Shown here: positions 1-6,394 of the stretch, in pieces
Numbering within the stretch: the stretch's first letter is position 1
Layout of the letters: each line of letters begins with the position of its first letter
Virus record (IMG/VR): IMGVR_UViG_3300034106_000235
Coordinates: 1-35,993 of that record
Length of the DNA: 35,993 nucleotides
From: a virus
Reading direction: 5' to 3' (one strand)
Translations under genes and position numbers: made by a program
Notes under the pieces: model-generated
The model's input: the letters and a program-made list of their open reading frames with translations, nothing else
Database searches by the model: none
Told to the model about the DNA's origin: nothing

Positions 1-226
1 AGCTGATCTTCGATCCACCCACCGCCACATTGACTTCTGGCAGTCGAATCCATGAATTGATGTTGATTGGTTTTCCAAGCAATGCCCTGACCTTCTCCAT
101 GCCAGCAGCAGCCGTCTTCATGTTCTCCAGTTGCTGTGCGTCTGGCTGGTTGCTTATACCGAGCCTTGTGGCGGTATCAGAGTGCGTTGCCTCTTCAAGA
201 CTAAAGTGCTCACTTAGTTGCATCAT
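1..226 (-). CDS. Endolysin, peptidase M15 family, N-terminal part (cut by window edge)
   Basis: Reverse-strand frame beginning ATGATG, translating MMQLSEHFSLEEATHSD and later VRALLGKPININS and VAVGGSKIS. This is the characteristic N-terminal half of phage M15 (D-Ala-D-Ala carboxypeptidase-like) zinc peptidases that cleave peptidoglycan cross-bridges. The reading frame runs off the window start just before the expected His/Asp zinc-binding segment. The upstream sequence GGGAGAAG is a good ribosome site; ATG at 226 or 223 is possible. It overlaps the end of the 105-aa membrane protein by 17 bases. One oddity: family members usually read SSGYRSP where this protein has NSWIRLP. The matching C-terminal half lies at 35816-35993. 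Confidence 0.88.
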   Translation of the reverse strand, partial: MMQLSEHFSLEEATHSDTATRLGISNQPDAQQLENMKTAAAGMEKVRALLGKPININSWIRLPEVNVAVGGSKIS

Positions 227-527
227 CTTCTCCCACAATGGCTTTTGCAATGGCTGTCGATGCCTTGCGTCCTGAGATACCGCCCATAGTGCCGACACCC
301 ATAAACGCAATGGCTTTCAAGATTTCAAGGAAGATTGCGTCAATCGGTGCGAGTTCAGCGTCTTGCTTCTCGAAGCCAATAAGCCACAAAGTACCAAACG
401 CAATGCCAAGCACCATGATGGTGATCGACTTGACGACGAATGCCCAGACTTGGACTTCGACCTCTTCCACCGTCAGTTGTGGACGATTAGCCCTAGCCAA
501 CATCATTTGCTTTAAGAATTCAATCAT
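210..527 (-). CDS. Small two-TM membrane protein, candidate holin
   Basis: A 105-aa protein directly upstream of the endolysin. It has a short charged N-terminus (MIEFLKQMMLARANRP), a hydrophobic segment at about residues 32-52 (VVKSITIMVLGIAFG), a short acidic stretch, and a second hydrophobic segment at about 65-87 rich in Gly and Met. The tail (GEDDATK) is acidic to mixed. Size, two membrane spans and position between a 3-TM holin-like gene and the endolysin suggest a role in membrane permeabilisation or its regulation (holin or antiholin). I do not recognise the family, so the holin role rests on context. Its start overlaps the previous stop by four bases (ATGA). Confidence 0.7.
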   Translation of the reverse strand: MIEFLKQMMLARANRPQLTVEEVEVQVWAFVVKSITIMVLGIAFGTLWLIGFEKQDAELAPIDAIFLEILKAIAFMGVGTMGGISGRKASTAIAKAIVGEDDATK

Positions 528-1021
528 TTAACACCTTTCATCATCTCTTCAGTTTTAGCCTTGCTACCAGCAGAACTACCGCGATGGAAGTTCACCACCG
601 TACCCGTTAAAGTCCACAACGATCCCAAAGCCGTGAAAGCCATTGACTTGTTTTGCTCTGGTACGCCAACAATAAACACCACAAAGGTCATGGTGAGAGC
701 GCCAGCAATGATTGATGTGTCTATGACATAGGCAATGTTTTTTGCTAACCAAGACGCTGTGGCAGAGTTCTGTATCTCTGAATTCATCTTCCTTGCGTCG
801 GCAGTATTGGCTGCATCAATCTTCGCCATCTCCAGCTCAAGCTCTGCTATCTTCTCAGCAGCTTTTGGATCGCCAGCAATAGCCTTTGCAACGGCATCAA
901 CACTATCAGACACGCCAAACTTACTAGCCAAAGCGGTAACAGCAGAAGCACCCATAGGACCAGCGACAGCCATTGCCAGCGTGGGTGCGACACCCTTGAG
1001 AAGATTGAGTAAGTCATTCAT
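524..1021 (-). CDS. Holin-like protein, GTA/3TM holin type
   Basis: 165 aa. A hydrophobic, alanine-rich N-terminal segment (about 10-35) is followed by an amphipathic charged helix (AAEKIAELELEMAKIDAANTA, about 54-75). Two strong membrane spans follow at about 96-120 (IAYVIDTSIIAGALTMTFVV) and 125-145 (MAFTALGSLWTLTGTVVNF), then a short basic C-terminus. This layout matches the holin-of-3TMs family found in gene transfer agents and many phages, which forms the inner-membrane lesion that lets endolysin out. The start overlaps the stop of the 58-aa gene by ATGA and the stop overlaps the next start the same way. Confidence 0.78.
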   Translation of the reverse strand: MNDLLNLLKGVAPTLAMAVAGPMGASAVTALASKFGVSDSVDAVAKAIAGDPKAAEKIAELELEMAKIDAANTADARKMNSEIQNSATASWLAKNIAYVIDTSIIAGALTMTFVVFIVGVPEQNKSMAFTALGSLWTLTGTVVNFHRGSSAGSKAKTEEMMKGVK

Positions 1022-1194
1022 TTGCTTTCCTTGAGTTCTCGTTTGAGTTTACGCAACTCCTTGATTTCCTGTTTTAACTGCGCTCGCATATACAAAGTCT
1101 CTACATACGCCATTGAGGTTACACCCACAACAATACATAGCATGACGGCAATTAAAACCCACCAGATAAGTTTGACAGTTGCCACATTAGCCAT
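1018..1194 (-). CDS. 58-aa membrane/coiled-coil protein, possible Rz-like (i-spanin-like) protein
   Basis: Translation begins MANVATVKLIWWVLIAVMLC. One N-terminal transmembrane helix (about residues 8-30) is followed by a charged helix (LKQEIKELRKLKRELKESK) with a heptad-like Leu/Lys pattern. A signal-anchor plus coiled coil is the design of inner-membrane spanins such as Rz, although this is much shorter than lambda Rz and no outer-membrane lipoprotein partner was seen. Its stop overlaps the 165-aa holin-like gene (ATGA), and its start lies inside the end of the 243-aa gene. It is unbroken and placed within the lysis block, so it is very likely a real gene; the spanin role is a suggestion only. 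Confidence 0.68.
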   Translation of the reverse strand: MANVATVKLIWWVLIAVMLCIVVGVTSMAYVETLYMRAQLKQEIKELRKLKRELKESK

Positions 1195-1883
1195 CCAAAG
1201 ATCAATGAAATAAACATAACAGCAACCAACCCACTCATCTTCTCAATCTGGCGAATCTCCTCTTCTTCTTGTTTCCACCGTGCAAGCCTAGCCCTGCGAA
1301 TCATCTCAGACCTAGCCCACGCTTGCTCCTGTTCAATCCGTCCGTACATTACTAAAAATCTACTATACAGATTCTTCAACTCTGCTGGCGCGTACACCAT
1401 CGCCTCTCTGGTCTGCTCTAGCAACTTTTCCATTTGCAACTCAACCAGTACACGCTCGATTGCTTTCTTGCTGGTGTTCTGACTTGGGTCATAGTTAGTC
1501 TTGCTTGTCTCTTCCAGTTCTATGTAGTAGTTGTTAATCTGCTGTTGTGTGTCAAAGAGCAACCCAAGATTTTCACCAATGTCCTTGATTAGATTTAGTT
1601 CTAGTTGTTCGTAGGATTGTGTGGCTGGTTTTGCTTTGGCTGCTGGCTTGGCTGGCGCTTTCGCCACAGGCTTTGCCGTATCGTTGACAGTCTTTTCTTT
1701 AGGTGCGAATAGTCCGATGAACCAACTAAAAATATTCTTGATTGCCTTAACATCGTCCAAGACTCCCTCGGCAGTCTTCTTAGCAGACTCAAGCTGAATA
1801 CGACCTTGGTGTAGAAAGTCGCACCCCTGCTTGATAGCGCTGACAGCGCTTTGTGCCAATAAGAGGAGGCTGAAAGGGTCAAT
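1152..1883 (-). CDS. Phage protein with C-terminal TM and central helical region, likely AUU start
   Basis: The frame encodes about 243 aa. The N-terminus (IDPFSLLLLAQSAVSAIKQG) is followed by a helical segment, an Ala/Pro/Lys linker at about 72-88 (KAPAKPAAKAKPA), a long helical region rich in Glu, Gln and Arg, and one C-terminal membrane span (SGLVAVMFISLIFGWLMW). No ATG lies near the beginning. TTG at 1859 has no Shine-Dalgarno site. ATT at 1883 follows AGAGGTG at ideal spacing, overlaps the holin stop (ATTGA), and gives the xDPF-type N-terminus usual for such phage proteins. I therefore chose ATT. The protein may be a lysis or tail-associated membrane protein; I do not know its function. 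Confidence 0.75.
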   Translation of the reverse strand: MDPFSLLLLAQSAVSAIKQGCDFLHQGRIQLESAKKTAEGVLDDVKAIKNIFSWFIGLFAPKEKTVNDTAKPVAKAPAKPAAKAKPATQSYEQLELNLIKDIGENLGLLFDTQQQINNYYIELEETSKTNYDPSQNTSKKAIERVLVELQMEKLLEQTREAMVYAPAELKNLYSRFLVMYGRIEQEQAWARSEMIRRARLARWKQEEEEIRQIEKMSGLVAVMFISLIFGWLMWQLSNLSGGF

Positions 1884-2067
1884 GCTTCACCTCTTTATAA
1901 ATCTGGTAACACTTGTGGCAAATCATCAAGACCGTGTAGATCAAGGTAGCCCAGATCAATACCTCGCTGACCTGATAGCCAGCGACAGTTGCAAGGGATA
2001 CAGTAACTGGAGGTGCTGCCTTGGCAATTAGCGCAGCAGCGCCTTCGGTTGTGTGCTCTGAGGTCAT
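1879..2067 (-). CDS. Class II holin, T7 gp17.5-like
   Basis: 62 aa: MTSEHTTEGAAALIAKAAPP, then a hydrophobic segment (VTVSLATVAGYQVSEVL), then a second span (LIWATLIYTVLMICHKCYQIY) and a short charged end. The N-terminal Ala-rich stretch with an AAPP motif and the LIYTVLMICHK segment closely fit the T7-family holin pattern. The product would open the inner membrane at lysis. It overlaps the 88-aa gene upstream (ATGA), and its stop overlaps the ATT start of the next gene. A second, different holin-like gene lies 0.9 kb further on, so this phage carries more than one membrane-lysis protein. Confidence 0.85.
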   Translation of the reverse strand: MTSEHTTEGAAALIAKAAPPVTVSLATVAGYQVSEVLIWATLIYTVLMICHKCYQIYKEVKH

Positions 2068-2330
2068 GCAATACCCAAAGCAGTTTTAAGTTTTGCTAAC
2101 TCTGTTGGGCTTTCCAAAATCATATCGGTCAATGATTTAACTTCTATTTCTGTTTGCGTAGGAGGATTAGGGTCAGTAAATTCACCATTTGCATATACCC
2201 ATCCAATGCTTACCCTATCTGCTTGAATAGTTACATGACCTTCATCAAATCCAGCAGGAGGTGTAGAAGGTTGTTCTTCATATTCAACAACATTGACAAC
2301 CACACCATCTTTAATAATTGCGTATTTCAT
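2064..2330 (-). CDS. Small tail-fibre-associated protein (unknown function)
   Basis: 88 aa from the ATG at 2330 (MKYAIIKDGVVVNVVEYEE). The frame stays open upstream, but that stretch overlaps the fibre gene in another frame. N-terminal beta-strand-like residues and the motif VSIGWVYANGEFTDPNPP resemble short XkdW-like or tail-fibre accessory proteins that often follow phage fibre genes; the family link is tentative. The C-terminal helix (LTDMILESPTELAKLKTALG) is amphipathic. It starts immediately after the fibre gene stop and overlaps the holin start by four bases. The DNA is visibly AT-richer than its neighbours, suggesting exchange together with the host-range module. Confidence 0.7.
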   Translation of the reverse strand: MKYAIIKDGVVVNVVEYEEQPSTPPAGFDEGHVTIQADRVSIGWVYANGEFTDPNPPTQTEIEVKSLTDMILESPTELAKLKTALGIA

Positions 2331-2331
2331 A

Positions 2332-3228
2332 TCAATAAAACTCCTGAACAATAATAATTCCAGCCGCACCCGCACTTGAGCCAGCGCCAATAGTGCTTGT
2401 TCCAGCCGCACCGCCAGCACCAACAGCGTAAGAATATGTAGCACTTGGTGAAGTTATTAATTTTCTAACATATCCACCAGCAGAACCACCGCCACCCATA
2501 ACCCCAGAACTAGATGTACCTGCGCTTGCGCCTCCACTACCGCTATTTGCTGCTGGTGTTGGACCTGCCTGACCATCACCTCCAGCTCCTACTCCACCGC
2601 CAAAAAATCCAGCGCCACCAGAATTGCCGACTGCTCCTCCAGATTGGGAAACTGAACTTCCGCCTATTGCTCCTGTAATATTTACATCGCCACCAGAAGC
2701 CGTGCCACCAGCAGGGGGAACTGCACTTACAGTTCCTCCAGCTCCACCGCCTCCTGTTAGTGAACCAAATGTAGTATTTCCACCAGCCGTCCCTGTTGCG
2801 CCACTTACGTTGTAACCTGAGTTATTACCACCAGCACCACCACCAGCGCCTATCAACTCTACAAGAATTGCTTTGCACCCAGTAGGAGTTGTGTATGTAC
2901 CAGAACCAGAAGTAAATACTTGAACAGTTCTAGTTGTTAAAGCGATCGTGCCTGTTAATGCAGGTAAAGTTAAGACGCTAGTTCCAGCAACCGCATTTGC
3001 TGCGACTGTTGTAGTGCCTGATGTTGAACCAACAAATTTTGTCGTTCCAGCAAGATTCAATGTCTTACCGCTACCGATATTAAGACCGACCGATGTTCCA
3101 GTTCCTGCTGCTGCAAAGACTGCATCTACCGAGTCCAAGTCGGTATTGATCTTTGTGCCCCAAGTGTCTGTACTCGCCCCAACTTCGGGTTTAGTTAGTA
3201 ATAGATTGGTTGTTGTGGTATCTGCCAT
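2332..3228 (-). CDS. Tail fibre protein with glycine-rich C-terminal adhesin domain
   Basis: 298 aa. The N-terminus ([19 protein letters not shown], then [12 protein letters not shown]) is the attachment motif of many phage tail fibres. A beta-rich repeat region follows ([32 protein letters not shown]). From about residue 125 the protein is almost entirely Gly, Ala, Ser and Thr, with GAGGGAGG and GGGGAGG blocks, ending [11 protein letters not shown]. This resembles the polyglycine receptor-binding domains seen at fibre tips (T4-like gp38 adhesins and related glycine-rich domains). It should bind the host surface. It lies downstream of the repeat protein and immediately upstream of the lysis genes, a common place for host-range genes. 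Confidence 0.85.
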   Translation of the reverse strand: MADTTTTNLLLTKPEVGASTDTWGTKINTDLDSVDAVFAAAGTGTSVGLNIGSGKTLNLAGTTKFVGSTSGTTTVAANAVAGTSVLTLPALTGTIALTTRTVQVFTSGSGTYTTPTGCKAILVELIGAGGGAGGNNSGYNVSGATGTAGGNTTFGSLTGGGGAGGTVSAVPPAGGTASGGDVNITGAIGGSSVSQSGGAVGNSGGAGFFGGGVGAGGDGQAGPTPAANSGSGGASAGTSSSGVMGGGGSAGGYVRKLITSPSATYSYAVGAGGAAGTSTIGAGSSAGAAGIIIVQEFY

Positions 3229-3237
3229 AGTTCACCT

Positions 3238-5226
3238 TCATGCTGGGACTTGCGTCCATGTTTCTGAATTGTCCGATATTTCTGACCAATTTTCCGATGT
3301 GTCTGAGATGGGACTCCAACTCTCCGATGTATCCGCGACTGGTGTCCAATCTTCCGATGTGTCAGATTGTGCTGTCCAAGTCTCTGGCGTGTCGTCTTGT
3401 CTGTCCCAATAAAAGTACCCAACATTGCCAACAGCGCCAGCAATGATTTCCCCAATTATCTCAAGAGTTCTAGCATTCTGTGCGCTACCAATAGCAGTTG
3501 CTGAAGATACGCCAGATATATCAACCACTACAAAAGTCTCGGCAATTACAGTTCCAACATCACAAGTAGACGAATTACCAGAGATGGAAACCGATAAGCT
3601 GTTGACTACTGAGTCAACCGCACCAGTTGACTGGTTGCCATCAATGCCAAACGCCTTGCCGACAGTACCGACTGTTGCGGTTGAGGAGACCCCAGAGATG
3701 GATATCGTGACAGATAAGCCGACAGACCCGACATTACCTGTGCCGACTACGCCATCCTCTTGCTCAGACAGATTGACTAATACAGTTCCAACGGCAGTCG
3801 TTGACGCATTACCTGTCAACGCAATAGATGTAGCGCCACGGCTTACAGAGCCTACGGCAGCCGTTGACGCATTACCCGTCACCGATGCGGAGATTCCTTC
3901 TGCAACGCTGCCTACGGCTGTTGTGGAGGCATTGCCAGTCAGAGCAAAGGATGTTGCGCCACGGGTTACGCTACCGACGGCAGTCGTTGATGAATTTCCA
4001 GTTATGGCAAAGGATGTTGCTCCGCGAGTAACCGATCCAACCGCAGTTGTGGATGCGTTGCCTGTAACTGCAATTAGTGGGGTTGCAACCACAGAGCCAA
4101 CCGACAAGGTTGACGCATTACCAGTCAACGCAAAGGATGTTGCGCCTCTGGTAACGCTTCCGACAGCAGTAGTTGATGCGTTGCCTGTGATCGCTGTTGA
4201 TCTGCTTACGCCAACAGAGTCAACCGCAGTCGTAGAAGAATTACCAGTTACAGCGTGAGTGCGCTCCTCTGCAACACTACCAACCGCAGTAGTCGAAGAA
4301 TTACCAGTTAGAGCAAAGGATGTAGCCCCGCGAGTTACAGAGCCAACGGCAGTAGTTGACGAGTTACCCGTTACTGCAATAGACCTTTCGCTAGTAACGC
4401 TACCAACATTACCAGTCGCTACCGTTCCATCTTCTTGAATTGATATTGATTCTTGTACGCTACCGACGGCAGTAGTGGATGCGTTACCTGTAACGGCAAG
4501 TGATGTAGCGCCTCGACTTACTGAGCCAACGCTAGTAGTTGATGCGTTACCAGTAATTGCTATTGATGTAGCGCCACGACTGACAGAGCCAACAGCAGTA
4601 GTTGACGAATTACCTGTAATGGTTGTCGATACTGCTGCGACAACAGTACCAACATTTCCTGTTGCTACTGTCCCATCTTCTTGAACTGATGTTGACTCTT
4701 GTACGATGCCAACGCTAGTAGTCGATGCGTTTCCTGTAACGGCAAAGGATGTTGCGCCTCGACTAACCGATCCAACGGCAGTAGTTGATGCGTTACCTGT
4801 AACGGCAAAGGATGTAGCGCCTCGACTTACTGAGCCAACGGCAGTCGTTGATGCGTTACCAGTTATTGCGTGTGTTCTTACTTCTTCAACACTACCAACC
4901 GCAGTAGTTGAAGAGTTACCTGTAATGGCTGCCGATACTGCTGCGATAACAGTACCAACATTGCCAGTTGCTACCGTTCCATCTTCTTGAATGGAAATTG
5001 TTTCTGTAACGCTACCAACGGCAGTCGTTGATGCGTTTCCAGATATTGCTACGGTCTTGACTGGTACGACAGAGCCAACATTACCAGTAGCTGCGTTACC
5101 GTTAGCTGTGGTAACGCCTACGCCATAAGCGCCTTGTCCATAGTTAGCGCCACCATATACGCCATAAGGGTATATGGTGCTTGCGTAATTACCTGAGCCG
5201 TAATTACCAGAGCCATAAGCAGCCAT
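3238..5226 (-). CDS. Large repeat tail protein (about 27 TGNASTTAVGSV-type units)
   Basis: 662 aa. The Gly/Tyr-rich N-terminus (GSGNYGSGNYAS, YGGANYGQGAYG) is followed by about 27 tandem units of 15-25 residues from about residue 61 to 605. The consensus is TGNASTTAVGSVSRGATSFA, with variants carrying the insertion QEDGTVATGNVG. The C-terminus (about 608-662) switches to five 10-residue units of the form SDTSExWTPV with Trp exactly every ten residues. The strict G-N/V-G-S periodicity suggests a beta-solenoid or an extended fibrous stalk. It sits between a virion protein gene and the fibre gene, so a virion-surface or tail-fibre role is likely. No enzymatic motif is seen. Confidence 0.8.
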   Translation of the reverse strand: MAAYGSGNYGSGNYASTIYPYGVYGGANYGQGAYGVGVTTANGNAATGNVGSVVPVKTVAISGNASTTAVGSVTETISIQEDGTVATGNVGTVIAAVSAAITGNSSTTAVGSVEEVRTHAITGNASTTAVGSVSRGATSFAVTGNASTTAVGSVSRGATSFAVTGNASTTSVGIVQESTSVQEDGTVATGNVGTVVAAVSTTITGNSSTTAVGSVSRGATSIAITGNASTTSVGSVSRGATSLAVTGNASTTAVGSVQESISIQEDGTVATGNVGSVTSERSIAVTGNSSTTAVGSVTRGATSFALTGNSSTTAVGSVAEERTHAVTGNSSTTAVDSVGVSRSTAITGNASTTAVGSVTRGATSFALTGNASTLSVGSVVATPLIAVTGNASTTAVGSVTRGATSFAITGNSSTTAVGSVTRGATSFALTGNASTTAVGSVAEGISASVTGNASTAAVGSVSRGATSIALTGNASTTAVGTVLVNLSEQEDGVVGTGNVGSVGLSVTISISGVSSTATVGTVGKAFGIDGNQSTGAVDSVVNSLSVSISGNSSTCDVGTVIAETFVVVDISGVSSATAIGSAQNARTLEIIGEIIAGAVGNVGYFYWDRQDDTPETWTAQSDTSEDWTPVADTSESWSPISDTSENWSEISDNSETWTQVPA
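3241..3405 (-). repeat. Five 30-bp coding repeats (SDTSExWTPV decapeptides)
   Basis: The last part of the 662-aa gene contains five approximately 30-bp units, each coding a decapeptide with the invariant pattern D-x-x-E/S-x-W. Trp spacing is exactly ten residues (about positions 617, 627, 637, 647 and 657). The DNA shows repeated TCCGATGTGTC-like blocks on the plus strand. Confidence 0.8.
3456..5043 (-). repeat. Degenerate 60-75-bp coding repeats in the 662-aa tail protein
   Basis: Successive DNA units coding TGN(A/S)STTAVGSV followed by a variable segment (SRGATSFAV, EERTHAV, QEDGTVA). Units are conserved in protein more than in DNA: third positions vary widely between copies, so the array is old or under protein-level selection. 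A few neighbouring units are nearly identical in protein, indicating more recent duplication. The repeat also creates long open frames on the opposite strand. Confidence 0.85.
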
Positions 5227-5243
5227 GTTGCTGCCCCTTAAAT

Positions 5244-5699
5244 TTAAGCGAGTCTGATCAAGCCTGTGCTTGCGTCATTCGTCGGCATGGTGAGTGTAAA
5301 AGTACCAGCCGTTACGGTCTGAGAACCGAAGGTGTGGACGCTAACTGCCTTGTTGCTTTGTGTGCTGTTATACAAGAGCACCGCATCAAATGCAGTAGAT
5401 AGAGTCACATTGGAGTATGTGATGCTGGCACTTGGTGTCACAAATGCAGTAGTACCGCTTGTGCTTGGCGCTGTGCCAAATGTCACCGCTTGACCGCCAG
5501 CCACATAATTAGTTCCAGAGACTTCGTTGGTTGCTGAGTATGCGGTAGTCGATGCGTTAACCGTTGCAGATGCCAAGTACAAGGCAGCCTTAAACGAGTC
5601 GGTAGCAGTAGAGCCACGAGTAACACCAGTACCAAAGTTGTGATGACCTACAAGTAATTCGCCCTTGAACGAAGTACACATTGCTTGAGTATTTGCGAT
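5244..5699 (-). CDS. Phage virion-associated protein (MCTSFK family), likely AUC start
   Basis: The frame reads ANTQAMCTSFKGELLVGHHNF and continues with Ser/Thr/Ala-rich beta-type sequence to LTMPTNDASTGLIRLA. Known relatives have a short leader of the type MAxxxAMCTSFK before this motif, so translation should begin upstream of the internal ATG at 5681. The only codon at the right place is ATC at 5699. It is preceded by AAAGGA at a six-base gap, whereas ATG 5681 has its nearest ribosome site 24 bases away. From ATC the product is 151 aa; from ATG it is 145. It is probably a tail or head accessory protein. An HNH gene separates it from the 65-aa gene. Confidence 0.8.
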   Translation of the reverse strand: MANTQAMCTSFKGELLVGHHNFGTGVTRGSTATDSFKAALYLASATVNASTTAYSATNEVSGTNYVAGGQAVTFGTAPSTSGTTAFVTPSASITYSNVTLSTAFDAVLLYNSTQSNKAVSVHTFGSQTVTAGTFTLTMPTNDASTGLIRLA

Positions 5700-5717
5700 G
5701 ATAGTTCCTTTCTTGGG

Positions 5718-6185
5718 TTATACCCAATTAACGCTTTTATTTTGCCACTTACTGCCTATTTTAAGACAGCTCACATGAGACTGAGAAATTCCAAACTCTA
5801 ATGCAATGTCTTTTTGAAACTTATCTGATTTCTTTATCAAATCGACTTGTTGATTAGTTAACTTTGATCTTCCATGTCTTTCTCCAAAACACACTCTACC
5901 TTTTGCTTTTGCATCTTGCATATTTTCTAATCTTGTACCAAGACTTAAATGCTCTGGATTCACGCAATTACGAACATCGCATTTGTGCATTACATCTCTG
6001 TTATCTAGTAATCCATTAAACAGTCTGTATGCAACTCTATGCGCAAGATCATGTTTTTTTGGATTTCTGAATAATCCATATCCATTTTTCATGCAGTATG
6101 CAGACCAAATCCAACAACCAGAATCATCTTTATGCACATGAGACATAAATCTTTCTAGCTCCGAAATTCTTGGTCTACCTGCCAT
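5718..6185 (-). CDS. HNH endonuclease (free-standing homing type)
   Basis: 155 aa from ATG 6185 (AGG site at proper spacing; a TTG at 6191 would add two residues). The N-terminus MAGRPRISELERF is followed by an aromatic, Cys-containing segment (GCWIWSAYCMKNGYG). The HNH_3-like core follows: AHRVAYRLFNG at 48-58, VMHKCDVRNCVNPEHL at 65-80 with His67, Cys69, Cys74 and His79, then a NUMOD-like KAKGR. A C-terminal helix-turn-helix (LTNQQVDLIKKSD, IALEFGISQSHVSCLK) should help choose the DNA target. The gene is clearly AT-richer than its neighbours and sits between two virion genes, the typical signature of a recently inserted mobile endonuclease. Confidence 0.93.
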   Translation of the reverse strand: MAGRPRISELERFMSHVHKDDSGCWIWSAYCMKNGYGLFRNPKKHDLAHRVAYRLFNGLLDNRDVMHKCDVRNCVNPEHLSLGTRLENMQDAKAKGRVCFGERHGRSKLTNQQVDLIKKSDKFQKDIALEFGISQSHVSCLKIGSKWQNKSVNWV

Positions 6186-6187
6186 CT

Positions 6188-6385
6188 TCAACCTAAAGAT
6201 TGAGCGACTGCTTCACCAGTCACGGTCATGCGTTTTAATTTCATATCGACTGAACGATGCACAAGCTCGCCTTCTAGCCAATACTCAACCCATTGAGTTG
6301 TCTCATTGTCATTGTCAATTATCCCCTCTTTTTTCTCAAGAAGAGAGTCGTCCATTTCGCCTTTTGTTGTAGTAACAATAGCCAT
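6188..6385 (-). CDS. Conserved small phage protein, unknown function
   Basis: 65 aa: MAIVTTTKGEMDDSLLEKKEG, then DNDNETTQWVEYWLEGELVHRSVDMKLKR. It has an acidic middle and a predicted beta hairpin (WVEYWLEGELVHRSV). I recognise this as a type of small protein that follows the adaptor gene in SU10-like and related podophages, but its function is not known to me. It begins ten bases after the adaptor stop with an AGGAG-type site (CTAGGAGAAAAAAATG), and its stop lies just upstream of the HNH start. The HNH gene appears to have been inserted immediately behind it. Confidence 0.78.
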   Translation of the reverse strand: MAIVTTTKGEMDDSLLEKKEGIIDNDNETTQWVEYWLEGELVHRSVDMKLKRMTVTGEAVAQSLG

Positions 6386-6394
6386 TTTTTTCTC

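Noticed and set aside
1601-1882. 93-aa minus-strand frame starting TTG in front of the 243-aa gene
   Set aside because: It uses the same ribosome site in another frame but soon runs out of family-like sequence; the long in-frame gene through 1152 explains the region better.
3425-4258. Long plus-strand open frames (also 4475-4684 and 4706-4990) antisense to the repeat protein
   Set aside because: They are mirror images of the codon-periodic repeat array, have no ribosome site, and their protein is a repetitive by-product.
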